64,000 bases of DNA from Rhyzopertha dominica. Its lineage: Eukaryota > Arthropoda > Insecta > Coleoptera > Bostrichidae. The stretch is from positions 34,714,942-34,778,941 of the forward strand of contig QCXZ01000001.1 of NCBI GenBank assembly GCA_025024175.1. Reading direction: 5' to 3'. Positions 11,501 through 24,039 of the stretch are shown here, one piece after another (the first letter of the stretch is position 1; every line of letters starts with the position of its first letter). Position numbers and translations under genes: made by a program. The notes under the pieces are model-generated. The model searched no databases. It saw only the letters and a program-made list of their open reading frames with translations, and was not told the origin of the DNA.

Positions 11501-11533
11501 ATGCCGCCTAAAAAGAAAATCGTTAAATCTGCA
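11501..11533 (+). CDS. Rrp1: AP endonuclease exon 1
   Basis: Encodes MPPKKKIVKSA and ends phase 0 at a GTAAGT donor. The frame stays open upstream to another ATG at 11180, so a longer N-terminus is possible. Confidence 0.8.
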
Positions 11534-14500
11534 GTAAGTTAATCCCACAATTTTTATCTTGCATCTAACCTATAATTTTTGTTAGGTGGAAGATGAACAA
11601 AAAGAAATTCCATCTGACAAAGCGAAGGAGCCAAGCAAGAGACAGACCAGGGCCCAAAAAACTGCAGCAGCCAAACCTCAGGTAATTGCCAGTAATTACT
11701 TAGTTCATATAATGTAATTGATTGATTGTTGTGATACCTCAAAGTTAAGTATTGTACAGTGTGCAAATAAAAGCCTCGAGCACTGTAGAAGTTTAAGATT
11801 ATAACAGATTTGGGATACTTATTTATTGTTCATTTTATTTTAATGAAATTAAGACATTTTTGTAAACCTTTGTTGATAAACAATCTTACAAAATACTACA
11901 TAAGTGAAGGCACCTATAGCAACATAAATAAAAAAACATATATATCGATATATATATTTTTATACACTTCCAATTTTACTGTTGCTACTGAATGTTTCAA
12001 GGCATTAGTCCATTACTCTACATTGAAGAGGCATATTTCTCTAGGTTATTTGAAATGAAATTTATCAAAGATATCTAAGTGGGTGACTCAGCGTTAGAAG
12101 TACAAATCAAAATTTTATTAAACACCTCTTTAACCCAATATACTCACCCGTACAGGTATTTTTGACTAATTTTACCCAAATGTTCAAGTTTCTAAAACAT
12201 CAACACCATTTGTTACTCTTGGATGTAAATTTAAAATTAATAATCAGACCAGTAATTATATTATTTAAAAACTTGAAAATAGTATAGCTATTTGTAAAAG
12301 TATCATGTAGGTAGGTGATGTTTAAATAACGATATAAATATATTTATCTGTATTTTTTTTGTTGTTCCAATTCTGACTTCATAACTTTGTAAGATAAATG
12401 TGGTTTATGCAAAATAGAATTAATTAAATTAAAATTAATCAAAAAAAGGATTGTTCACTGTAATTTTGATGTTTTCACAACACACTCAGCAACTGTCTAT
12501 AAAGTGTCCCGTGAACATTTTTCTTATACAAATTAAGTGGTTAAATATTTTTCTATATTTTTAGTTATCGAATTTTTTTTGCACAAAACTTTACCACTAT
12601 AGTTATATATCTCCTTACTATATTCATAACTACTTGCAACATCCGTCTTAAAAACATTTTTTTATTTTTACATGAGCCCTACCCATCTCTTAGACCCAAA
12701 ATTTTTCTAATTTATCATTTAATGAGAGCAACAATGCTAAAAATCCCACTAACGCAGGAGACTACTACCCTTACATTACACTCCATAAAATAGAAAATGT
12801 AAACCACCGGTCCTTCCTCAGATCATGTTATACTACTGGATGGTTTAGAAATAAAATAAGTAAAAATTTATTATTTTTTTTTAATAAATTTAACATCTCT
12901 ACGATGTTAAAGGTGAATAATACGGAGTCCGCCACTTAAAACTCCCCAAGCTCGTATTTTCATTATTTTTTTAGGTACAAACTTAAGTTATATGACAAAT
13001 TGTAGATCTTTTTAAACTCTTTAAAAATAGCAAAAAATGATATTTTGCAAATAAAGTTAATTTTTGTAAATATTTTTTTTACCTTACCCCTTATAATAAT
13101 TATTGCTTCATAGTTGGATGCCGACTTTTGTCTTTTTCAATTTGTGTCATTACAACATATCCGTAATTTTTACCCCTTAATGAAAAACAAGAAAAACTTG
13201 TTGCCGCCATATTCTGTTAATAGGGCTGTTAACAATTTTTTAAGTCTCATCTCTCTTTAGAACGAACTTGGTACTTGATTTATTTAAAAGTTACTCTAAA
13301 TTTTGGAGTATTTTGTGCAGTGATGGGTACGTAGGCATAATTTGTACCATAATAAGCTGTTAAACAACCACTTAAAAAACTGTGAACTGCCGTATTAACA
13401 GAATATGGCGGTGACGAGTTTTTCTTGTTTTTCATTAAGAATGAGTAATAATTATGCATACGTTGTGATGACACAAATTGAAGAAGACAAAAGTCGAGAT
13501 CCAAGTATGAAGCAATAAAAAAGCAAAAAAAATATTTACAAAAATTAATTTTATTTGCAAAATATCATTTTTTGCTATTTTTTAAAGAGTTTAAAAAGAC
13601 CTACAATTTGTCATATAGCTTAAGGTTATACCTAAAAAAATACGAGCCTGGGGAGTTTTAAGTGGTGGACCCTGAATTATTCACCTTTTAACATCGTAGT
13701 GATACAATTTATTAAAAAAATAATACAAGTTTTTGAGTTTTCGTTTACTCATATTATGTTTAAGGGTTATATAAATTTCTGAAGCTTATTTAAATGTCTC
13801 ATTTACCAAATTCAAATTGCACTTATTTTGTAAATTTTTTTTAAAGCCACTAGTGTAACAACAATGTTATATCTCATAGAGGGAATTTAATTTTGTGTTA
13901 CCACTTAGAAGCAATTATAACATTCGAGTTAACAAAATCAAGTTATCCAATTTTGAGTTTGTCTGGACTTTAACTTTTATAGACACCGAGTGTGAGTACA
14001 ACTAGTAGTGCTCTAGTGCCATATTTTACAGTCCTGCTGTAATGACAGCGCTCTCACCTCGAAAATAACGTCAAATTAATTTTGAATTTGGCACGCAGTG
14101 ATTGAAAGATCTTATATTTGTAAGTGAAAATTCAATTTACCTCAATTATAATGCAGTAAAGAAATAGAGCTTTGTCCTACAACTTGTGCAGAAACTCTAC
14201 AAATGAATCCAGACTTACTTTCCATTGCGTTAAAAACTTTTCCAAATTTTACCAGCAATTGTCTTCTTTTTTCTGTAAAACTTCTTAATTGGGGATGATC
14301 AATGCATTTAAGCGCACATCTTATATGGTAATAAACATTCATGTTTGGTTGGTTTAATTCAAAATAATTCCAAAGCAATTTACACTGCACATGTCAAGTC
14401 TTCACCACAGATGTGACGCTGCATTCAATTCAGCGCTCAGAGCCTGTATATATCATAGCAATCATTGATGTGAAAATGACCATACCTCATGTAGTAAAAT

Positions 14501-17500
14501 ACTAATTTTTTCCTTCTAGCTTTGTAGATATGCTAACATTAAATTTCAATAAGGAATCAAAAATTGCAACAGGGTATTCTATTTGAAATAAATAAATCTT
14601 GACAATTTCGGTAAAAAGCCTTTTTTCATTTTTGAATGATAAGTAGGTTATAGGTAAGGTTACCCACTGAACTAGAATGCTGGCAACCGGGAATGCGCTG
14701 AAACCTACATGTGCGAGTAGCGCGACTGCACAAAGCTAGCAGTCCATTGCAATTCCACTCATAATTCTTTAAGGCTTACCTTAGCTTACCGCGTAAAATA
14801 GCTTTATTGCACATGGGTTTTTGATAGCAGTGATACACACTAGGGATATATACATTACAATAAGTTGCAGAATGTTATGGGATATGACGAAATGTTTTTT
14901 TTTCTTGATAAATCTGGTTATATATTGATTAATAATTATTGATTTATCAAATTTCTTATGTCAATAAATAATTTCTTTACTACAAAATATCTTCTCAGAA
15001 TGTGCAAATATTAAAAAATAAATAAATAAAATAAAACACTGTAGGCACACATTTCGTGTATTATGTTACATGAGGAATGAACTGGATGTTCAGGATAAAA
15101 CAGGATTTTTATTTGGGGGATAAAATAGAGGCAGATATTTCGTGTTAAATTTGTAATAATATTGGGCTGATCCAACATACCTTTCAAATTTGCCATCTGG
15201 AAAACTTTTTCTGAGTAGGCACGATCTTAAATACAGCCACAGAAAGAATAAGCAAATATCCTCTTGAAACAAATTTGTAAATAATGAAAAATTTACTGAA
15301 CTCGTACTGTAATTATGTTCATCTTTGTTAGTTCTATGTTCTGGTAGTCCTTACAGTTTACAATAGTGAGTAACTTCTTGATGGTATATCTGGGAATATA
15401 AAACAAAGTATTATTTTTTAAATTTGAGAGTATTAAATCAATTAAACCATTTATGACAGACATATCAACTCCTTCATTGTCATATGGTTTGGTACCGGAA
15501 AAATCCAATATATGAGATGTTTCAAGGATATCTTGATATTTGGCTGCATTTACTATGCCTTTAATAAAGTGTAAAGTTCCTAATCCTTTGGCCGACATAC
15601 AACCCCACACCATGATACCCTGTGGAAACTTTACAGTCCTTTTCAGGCAATCCTTATGAAATGCTTCTGTTTTGTCCCAAATCACACACTTTCGGTAATC
15701 TCCCACACAGACATAAATTTGCTTTCGTCGCTATAGATTTTTTTCAGTTATGTTTGGTCCACAAAAGTTTTGATTTGGCCCAAATGTAAAGATTCCTTTT
15801 TTGCTTTTCTGTCAAAAATGATGGAAAATTTATACCGCAAGGAAGTACCAATCAAACATACCTTATAAAAACTAAGACCGCTCTTGTGGATATATTTTCG
15901 ACAGCATTGCCTGGATACATTCATTCCAGTTTCTCTATTCCATCTTGCAGTTACTTCTCGCAGTGTATTTTTGCTTCCCGATTTACATATTCTAATTAAA
16001 TGCCTCACACTCCCTTTGAGAAACAGCTTTTGGATGGCCTGAGCTTTTTCCGCGAACATCAGTACTGGCAGTTTCACCATATTTCTTAATTATATTAAAC
16101 ACCGTAGTAGTTGNTATAGTCAATTCACTGGAAATTTCACGCATTGTTTTCCCCATGTGGTACTGAAGAATAATAATTTCTCCTACTTCTGGATCAGTAA
16201 GTTTTCTACGTACCACTATTGTATTTTACTTGTAATAAAACTGACAGTTGTTAATAATTAATACTCAAATGATGCGTGACAATTATTGTTAACTCCACAC
16301 TACTTTGTTTCAATTCAAAGCCTTCTTCGCGTCAGGCTGATAAAACTCAAGAAACATGTGGAAAAGCAAAACATATTCCAATATTTAGTTGTCAGCATTT
16401 TTCGATTATCAAACAATTACTTAAATAGTAACCAACATAAAATATCTAAACCTTAAAAATAAGTCCATACATAACAAAAAATGTTGTTAATTTCACATGT
16501 AAAATTTAAGAAAAATTAAATAAAAGAATTTCTATAAACTGACGTTTTATTCGCAAAGTAACTGCATGTTCCAACATATAGTTCTCGGGGCTTGTATAGC
16601 TTGTTTGTCATTTCTTTTGAGTTATTCGACTTTTCGTTTTTCGTTTATAACAGAATACTGATGGCACAGCATTCTTATTTAAAAGGTTTTCTATTCTAGA
16701 CGACTCCAAGAAATCATTTGCAGTGAAGTGTTCACTATATATTACTGTGTATATACTGGGTGTAAACTTTTCACGACAAATAGCATTTTTCCACAGTTTC
16801 ATTGGAAATCTAGATTGAATTATTAATAGTATAGAAATTAAAAATTAGAATTCTATGTTATTTGTGGTGTGAACAAATTTAATCTTCACAAATAATGCAG
16901 ATATTTAAGCAATGGAGCATCACAGTTTCACAATCTCAATCTCAAATTCATTGCCAAATAAAACGTGTACGCACACTTACCTGTGAAAAGTAAGTGTACC
17001 ATCTGGTATTGGTACATCCAACAGCACAACAAAATTGACCTGTTTTGCTGTAAATTAGGGATTTATGCAGTAAAATATGCTGTCAAACACAGTGGTTGTA
17101 ACCTAGAATGCAACAATAACGGCCTACTAGCTTAAAGCATTTGTACCTTTCCCACAAGCCGGCTTGACACCGTAGGACACGTCTATATCGTTAGTTAGCA
17201 TTCCAGTTCTCCTTTCATTCCACTGGGGTTACCAATCTTCAAACATAAAATTGAAGGACACATATAATTAATATGAATAGTATCCTCTTATTTAATAATA
17301 ATAATAATTTAATAATAAGTAAAACAGCTACAGATCTACAATTGTTTTAAAAAATTGGTGACATGATAAGGTTATGGGGGACTTTGTAGAGTTACACATT
17401 GTGAATCATCTCCCAGTAAAAAAAGTCGCTGCAGAAACTTTAATCTTGAGACACTAATGTGTATGCAATGTTGATTACAGTATCATTAAACTTGATGTAT

Positions 17501-20500
17501 TTTTTATTCATTTCACTTATCAAATGTTAATTCAAGTATATAATCTGAAGGCTGATACACACGAGGCAGATGTTCAGGAAGATGAAGAAGTTCCTCAGAA
17601 AAAGGTTCGCAAGCCACCAAAGAAGAAAGCTGAAAAGCCTGCTCCTGCCCCTGCACCCAAAGAAAAGATAGCACGCAAAATGAAAGCAACTGAAAATGTG
17701 AATGGTAAAAGTGATGATCCAGAAGAAAAGCCTAAGGCTCCTAAAGGAAAGACTGCAAAGCCGACTGTTGATAAGGTTGAGGCTGCAGATTCAAAAGCTG
17801 AAAATGCTAAAGCATTTAAAAATCAAGTAACAACTGATTATACTAAGTTGTCCTTTAACTGCAACAAGAAGAATGCTATAGGACAAACATACAATACTAA
17901 AATTTCTTCTTGGAATGTTGCTGGTTTGCGAGCTTGGATTAAGAAAGATGGCTTGGTATATTTGACCAAGGAAAATCCAGATATACTTTGTCTGCAGGTA
18001 ATATTTTACATATATATTTTATAATTGAATTATATCCTTCAGATACTTTACAAAAGTAATTATTTTTTTCTTTGAAGAAATAAAGTGCAGCAAGGACATA
18101 GAACTGGAACTGAACCAAAAAGAATTTCAGTTTATTTTGGTTTGGTGCAGGTTTAAACATAGACATTAACAAAACGTTAATGTCCAGTCTCCACCTCAGT
18201 AGTCAAATTGATACACTCATTTTTTAAAGTGGAACTGCATTAAAACCAAGATTAAAAAATAATGGTTCGAAGGCCTGAGTGCAATTGACAAAAGTATTTA
18301 AATAATAATTATTCTTACTTACATTAAAATTTATAAATCACATTTTGCTTTGACTTTTTTCATTTTGAAATTAATGTAACTGTATACTATACAGTTTATG
18401 AATTATCGACATATAATATAATATGAATTAATATTACCATCTACAGTACTAAAGTTGTTATGTGAGGCATTGAAAGTTGTAAAATTACAGGAAATTAAAT
18501 GTAGTGATGACAAACTCCCAGGTGAAGTCAAAGAAATAAGTGGTTATAAGGGTTATTGGTGCAGCAGCAAAAAGGATGGTATTGCAGGTGTCGGAATATT
18601 TACCAAAAAGGAACCGCTTTCAATAAAATATGGCATTGATGATGAAGAACAAGACGTAGAAGGAAGATGCATCACACTTGAGTTTGAAAAGTTTTATGTT
18701 GTGAATGTGTACGTTCCTAACTCTGGTGAGTTTCAATATTACAGCTTTGTTTTGTATTGGTTTAAATATTGTCAAGTTGTCATTTTTATGTTTTTATAAG
18801 TTAACTAGTTGCAATTCATTGTTTGATGGTTTATAATTTTCTTCCTGTGCTCTCCTCATGGTCATGAATAGCTTATGTGCTTTGCATAAGGTTTGTCTGG
18901 GGTTTTAAAACTAAACAAAAACCAAGCAAGTTTAAATATTAATTTTAAATAGTTGGCCAAAATTATTAATCTGCTAATTTGATCTCGTCATATTGATGTA
19001 GTTGTTTCTGTGTGTTTGTTTGGTCATTTTGCTTAGTAAGGAAGTTTTTCAGCCATGAATGTTGGACGTGATTTTTTTTCTAAAATTTATATCAAAACTG
19101 CAAACTAGTCTTAAGAAATTCTAAATTTGTTCATGGATGCAAGGTATAACACAAGGATAGATAAATTCAATGCGAGTGTGGAATTTTGTTTAGCTACTAC
19201 CATTATTTGTTGTTTCTTCTTTATAATTTTTCATTTCCAGAAGTTTTGTGCAGCATATGAAGCTTGTAATTTTACTAATCCCATTAATATTTTTAAATGT
19301 TAACGTTATTGATTAGAGTATGGTACAAACATACAAATCATTTACATCAATAATAATACGGGGCCAAGAATAGACCTTTGCCGGACCTCAGTACCAATAT
19401 TTTTCTCATTTAAATACCACCATTAAGCACAACACTTATAGAACTTAATAAGTGTCATTTCATCACTGAAATTAAAGTAGGAGAGTTTTCTGTAATTAAC
19501 GCATTTGAACGTTTTTGTAAGACCATAGAATACCACTGCTGTGTATTCTTTATTTTCCTTGCATTTGATTATTTCATAAAAAAAAAACTGGTCAAGCAAG
19601 TCAGGATTTTCTCTTACTAACATGAATCTAGTACCTGCCATATAAAAAGCTCATGTAATTTGATGCACATTTGACATTTTGCCCGTTTGACATATTCGTC
19701 ATTATTGCACTGATAAATGTAACAAGCTATAACTGTTACCTGTAAGTAATGCTGGTACCATTGGTTCTGCAAAAAACATTTAAAAATCACATAATACCTT
19801 ATGGATAACCATAACAGCTGTGTAAATTGCAAAACGAAGCTCATTTGACAATTGACACAAGTGAAAATGTGACAGTTCAGTTTGTTGTACCCACACTATG
19901 ACGTGTTATGTTCATAAGAATGCATACCATCACCAGATTACTCGACCAGTTTTTTAATAAATACCTATTTATGAGGTCAAAATTGGGTGCATGTATTTTA
20001 GTGGCCTGTAATTAGCGATATCTGAAGATGTCATATTTTTTGTGAACTGGAACAACCAGTGATAGCTTTAATTTACCAGGAAATAACGTTATCTTTATAG
20101 CCAAATTAGTAGCTTTGTTAGTGGGTTCATTTTATAAAAGATGGAGAATTACCTTTGCGTTTAAAAATATCTAGCAGGAGAGATGTTAATGTTAAAGTTA
20201 TGAGATATCTAACTACTAAGCAATTTCATATCAATAATTTTATTTGAGTCAGAAAAAAGACATTATTCATTGTTGGCTGCCTTTATTTTTGACTGCTTTA
20301 CATCTTTTCTAAATTTGTCACTATATTTTGCCTGTTTCATTTGGAGTGCTCATACATTTCACTAATTAGTCTTAATTGTTCTCGAAAAGCTTCAATTTCA
20401 GTCATAAACCACTTTGGTACGTTTTTGAAGGTCTCATGTTTTACATAAACTTCGATTTCAGAGAAAGCTACAGCGGAAACATCCAGTACATCTACCAAAG

Positions 20501-21522
20501 TGTAGTCGAATTAAGTATTACGATGTATGTGACATTGATTATGAAGTATAGATTTTTCCATAAATGTTGCAGGTCTTCCTTTTTTATATTCCATTTTTGA
20601 AGTCAGTTGATCAAATATAGTGTCATCATTTACATTTTATACTTGTTTTCATTATAATAATTAATGAAAATAGTTTCGATGCAATTATCCTTCCTAGTTG
20701 AATCAGGAACAGTTAGTGAAAAGTTGTGGTTGCTAGAAAATCTCATATTTCACTCCATCGTTTGTGCTGAATTTTACATTGAAATCACCACACAGCATGG
20801 TCTTGTGGTAAACTGTTCTACTTAAAGCTTTTCCTAAAATTTCCTGCAACTTATTAATAATTAATATCTTCATTAGATGTTCTATAAATACAAAGAATAT
20901 TATAACCATCAGGACAGTGAATTTATGATTTGGATAGGACTGTACAATGTTACCTTTGAGTCTCAAATTTTTATTAATGGAACAAAAGTATTTAAAAAGA
21001 AAAACTATTTTGCTACTATTCTACTAGAGGTATTGCTTTACAGGTCGTAAACTAGTAACATTAGACAAACGACTGAAATGGAACAAATCTTTTAAAGAAT
21101 TTATCAAGGAGTTGGATAGTAAGAAACCAGTTATTCTCTGCGGAGATATGAATGTAGCACACAATGAGATTGATCTGGCTAATCCCAGAACCAACACTAA
21201 AAATGCTGGATTTACTAAGGAAGAACGAGAAGGCATGACAGAGTTTTTGGGTGATGGATATGTTGATACTTATAGGAAACTATATCCTGACAAAGCTCAG
21301 GCTTATACCTTCTGGAGCTCAATGCATAATTCTAGAGCCAAAAATATTGGATGGTAAGTCTTGCTTTATCGATGGAGTATTTTTTTTATTATTTTTGTTA
21401 ATAGGAGGTTGGACTATTTTATTGTGTCTGACCGTATTATGGATAACGTCTGCGACAGTACCATTAGAACTGAAGTGTTTGGATCTGACCATTGCCCGCT
21501 CACAATATTTCTTAATATTTAA
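11501..21522 (+). CDS. Rrp1: AP endonuclease (Rrp1/APEX1 type), six exons, complete
   Basis: Class II apurinic/apyrimidinic endonuclease that cuts the DNA backbone 5' to abasic sites in base-excision repair; nuclear. Exons: 11501-11533, 11586-11681, 17551-17997, 18491-18725, 21044-21353, 21405-21522. The phases agree and give 412 codons plus TAA (21520-21522). Residues 1 to about 155 are a Lys/Pro/Ala-rich tail (MPPKKKIVKSA, APAPAPKEKIARK), as in insect Rrp1. The EEP nuclease domain follows: WNVAGLRAW near 164-172, LQEIKC with the metal-binding Glu assembled across the exon 3/4 splice, NVYVPNSG, CGDMNVAH with catalytic Asp and Asn, RLDYFIVSD, and GSDHCPLTI with the active-site His. The start has A at -3. 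All catalytic motifs are present, so the gene looks functional. The 5.9-kb and 2.3-kb introns are full of transposon debris. Confidence 0.93.
11586..11681 (+). CDS. Rrp1: AP endonuclease exon 2
   Basis: 32 codons (VEDEQKEIPSDKAKEPSK and following), phase 0 at both ends, acceptor TTTGTTAG, donor GTAATT. Part of the basic N-terminal tail. Confidence 0.8.
11682..12870. other. AP endonuclease intron 2, first part
   Basis: AT-rich intron sequence, no gene or clear repeat boundary. Confidence 0.5.
12871..13730. mobile_element. Foldback element (CAGGGTCCGCC family) inside a larger palindrome
   Basis: The inner element spans 12923-13674, with inverted arms of the same family as 3673-4642 (here beginning CGGAGTCCGCCACTTAAAAC). 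Another pair of arms lies outside it: 12871-12921, ending ACGATGTTAAAGGTGAATAA, and 13676-13728, starting ATTATTCACCTTTTAACATC. The inner element therefore seems to have entered the middle of an older hairpin. No coding capacity. Confidence 0.65.
13731..15292. other. AP endonuclease intron 2, middle part
   Basis: Mostly anonymous AT-rich DNA. A minus-strand open frame at 14142-14390 (82 codons, CALKCIDHPQLRSFTEKRR) has protein-like composition, but I cannot identify it; it may be an old transposon fragment. Confidence 0.35.
15293..16216 (-). pseudogene. Tc1-like transposase relic
   Basis: Reading leftwards from 16216, the N-terminal helix-turn-helix part is seen (MVRRKLTDPEVGEIIILQYH, then GKTMREISSEL and VFNIIKKYGETAS). 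A middle piece follows (REVTARWNRETGMNVSRQCC) and a catalytic-domain piece near 15560-15706 (IMVWGCMSAKGLGTLHFI). These match the order of a Tc1/Tc3 DDE transposase. Frames change at least twice and there is an n at 16114, so it is dead. The same family occurs at 44624-46561. Confidence 0.75.
16608..16807 (-). pseudogene. THAP domain C-terminal half fragment
   Basis: Minus-strand reading gives FPMKLWKNAICREKF, then YSEHFTANDFLES and NKNAVPSVF. These are the last zinc ligands (C/Y-S-x-H-F) and the AVP signature of a THAP domain. The first Cys of the usual CSxHF is Tyr here, which would damage zinc binding. A possible acceptor (CTAG) lies just before FPM, so it may be an exon of a longer relic. 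No other THAP exon nearby. Confidence 0.55.
16808..17550. other. AP endonuclease intron 2, last part
   Basis: Intron DNA with an AAT-rich stretch near 17297-17320. Nothing else seen. Confidence 0.45.
17551..17997 (+). CDS. Rrp1: AP endonuclease exon 3
   Basis: 149 codons, phase 0 to 0. Holds the rest of the charged tail and the first strand of the EEP domain (ISSWNVAGLRAW), ending ILCLQ. The acceptor (CTGAAG) has a weak pyrimidine tract, so its exact position is the least certain of the gene. Confidence 0.8.
17998..18490. other. AP endonuclease intron 3
   Basis: Plain AT-rich intron; no features seen. Confidence 0.6.
18491..18725 (+). CDS. Rrp1: AP endonuclease exon 4
   Basis: Starts with EIKC (metal-binding Glu) and includes GIAGVGIF and NVYVPNSG. 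Phase 0 in, phase 1 out. Confidence 0.9.
19300..20970 (-). pseudogene. Jockey-like LINE remnant in AP endonuclease intron 4
   Basis: Reading leftwards, an APE-type endonuclease piece near 20770-20880 shows INKLQEILGKALSR and MLCGDFNVKF. A reverse-transcriptase piece near 19490-19630 shows IIKCKENKEYTAVVFYGLTK, and another near 19360-19385 shows VRQRSILGPVLLL (cf. the usual GxPQGSxLGPxLF). The order endonuclease then RT fits a non-LTR retrotransposon in antisense. Stops and frame changes show it is dead. Confidence 0.65.
21044..21353 (+). CDS. Rrp1: AP endonuclease exon 5
   Basis: Carries CGDMNVAHNEIDLANP (catalytic Asp and Asn) and the F-W-S region (YTFWSSMHNSRAKNIGW). Phase 1 in, phase 2 out. 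Confidence 0.9.
21405..21522 (+). CDS. Rrp1: AP endonuclease exon 6 (terminal)
   Basis: Encodes RLDYFIVSD and the active-site His in GSDHCPLTIFLNI, then TAA. A canonical AATAAA lies at 22040-22045. Confidence 0.9.
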
Positions 21523-22660
21523 TCATTTATAAAAGTTTGTCCGTCAGGTTTTTGATTGTTTCACGTTCTACTTATTATTTGATGTCATAAGTTGTTTGTA
21601 ATATACGATTTCAGCAATTCTGTATTTTCATTTATATGATCATTAATGTGATGAAAAGAACAATTGCAGTGCATTTAGTGTTTAGTACATTTTCCAAGTG
21701 TGGTGCATTCTAAATACTGATGGATCAAAATCGGTTGCATGTGACTTGAACAGTATAAACAATCTTAATTAGAAAATGTTTACTTTTTGAAATCATAAAT
21801 ACAAATGTCTAAACTCAAAATTTTTTTGGACTTTTCACATATTGAACTTGTGAAAATGCAAATTTAATTTGTTTATTAATTTCATGCAGCATTCTCTCGT
21901 AACCTTACACCCAACATCGTTTATTCAATTTATACATATTAGCAGGTAAACCAGCCTGTCTTTCAGATTTGAAAATTTTTACCAGCTTCTGTCCATTTCT
22001 GTAATAATTTTGTGTCTCACCACTTTTACCATGATTTTTAATAAATTACTTTCAGTTTCACATCTTTAAAACATCAGCAACACCCGATTTGAATATATAT
22101 GAATAGTTTTCTTGCTTTGGCGCCTTCAACTATTTTATACTGTAAATATTACCTTTAAGCTACTCCATTAGCTATGTTGAATAGGTTTTAAGTGAAGATA
22201 AGCAATTTAAATGACTTGAACAGTTTTTGTGAACTAATTTAGTCATTTGACAGATTCCAGGATTTTGTTATCAAACTAAAAAGCAATATATACAATATAT
22301 TGCTTTATTAGGATTAAGCGTTGGTTTTTTTTTGGTGAGCAAATTTTGCATTTGCGAGGTGAAGTATAGTGAACTGCTAGTGTTATAGTATCCACATACA
22401 CTACTATCTGGTGCTTACATTAATAAATTATCCAATCTGTTCTAATATTACTGGGGATATTTATCTTTTATTAATTTTTGAACTCCATTCAGTACACCGC
22501 TCATAAGCGAGGTCCCATCATAACTGTGAGCGATTAATTTGTTTGGGGTTTTCATTAATCGGTTGATCATTTTCCTCCAAAATATTGTCAACTAGTGATA
22601 TAGCGTTTCAAATGGTAGGATTTTCGAAATTCCAGAATCTCTATCAACTTTCCAGAGACA
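21523..22660. other. 3' flank of the AP endonuclease gene
   Basis: Probable 3' UTR and intergenic DNA. AATAAA occurs at 22040-22045. No gene seen. Confidence 0.5.
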
Positions 22661-23077
22661 GTGACTAATTGCAATTCGTTATAATCTTCCACGTCAAACG
22701 AATGGGAAGTAGTCATGAAAAAATTTTTTTTAAAATTTGTATTTGCTCAATCGCTTTAAAATGGTCTAAAACGAAATACTTAAAATATGAACTTCAAATT
22801 TGGCATACATATAAAACTCAACTACCCAAAGCGATATTTAGTTTGGAAGATATAAGGCTGTCCAGAACACGTGTTTGTCATCCAGCCGCCATTTTTAAAT
22901 GCCCTTGACAGCAATCTGAATAGGCTAATAAGATGGGAAAAACAGTTCGTTTCGGAGAGCCATTTCGTGCGAACTAGCTCGCGTATAAGAGTCGTTCGTT
23001 TGAATAGTTCGTTCGCGAACGCTTTAGCAACTATACAACAAACAACACACCACAGCCCCAGCAGCTATATACCTTAA

Positions 23078-23812
23078 GGTGGGAACAGACTTGAGCGCAC
23101 ATGCGGTGAGTAGTAGTGAACACGCATACATCTGCAAATGTAGACGGTCCGTTCCCATTGTCTCTTGTTCGCTCGCGAGAGCATGCGAACGCACATAAGG
23201 CGAGCCGAATGGTGTCGGTTTTTGACCACCGCTCAAAGAAAACGTTTAATGCATGCGCACTCAGTCTGGACAGTATTTTATCGCCTGAAAGTCTAGCCAG
23301 CAAACTGGCGTACGTATTGCCAAGGAGCGCAGAGTAATAGCTAATCGCTCCTTTACTCAAACAACTTTTCTCATAAATTTATCTTGTTTTGCTATCTTGG
23401 GTCCAATAGCATTGACTAAAAATTCAAAATGTTCTGATCTCATCCTGACAAAATTCTTAAAATGCCTTGAAGGTTCTTCTAACAGCAAGTCTTCTAGTAA
23501 TTTAGAACCCCCACAGATAGCTTAGCTCTTTTACATTTGTATAGTTCATCATCGCCTTTCCCTATTCTTTTTTCTATGTTAACTTACACATTTCAGCTAT
23601 TACGAAAAAAGCTGCCTCTGCTACTTTGATTTCGTCAGCTATCATCATCAGCTGTACACACAAAACACACTCTGAGCGCAATGAGAGAACATGGATGTAT
23701 TTACCCCGAATTTTTTAATATATGCTTAGAGCGCAGTTATGCCGAGTCGACACACATATGTATATGTGTGCTTACCGACTCGCTGCATGTACGCTTAAGT
23801 CTGTTCCCACCT
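23078..23812. mobile_element. TTAA-flanked non-autonomous element (piggyBac-type), element A
   Basis: Inverted ends GGTGGGAACAGACTTGAGCG (left) and CGCTTAAGTCTGTTCCCACC (right) are flanked by TTAA at 23074-23077 and 23813-23816. TTAA is the piggyBac-type target. No transposase frame. The right TTAA is also the left TTAA of element B. Confidence 0.65.
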
Positions 23813-24039
23813 TTAAGCCTCTCCCACATCTGACGAACGTTTGCGCTCGCTCGCGCTGCCGATAAACGTTTGTCATGTGGGAGAGCATTCGCCGCGAGCG
23901 CGAGCGGTTGGAAATGGGTGCGAATGCGAGCGAGCGCGCTCCATCGGTTGTCGGTAAATGAAAAAAGATCAAAGGGAAATCATTGCCGCGAGCGCGCGCG
24001 AACGTTTCAATGTGGGAGGGACAACGAATGCACTGCAAC

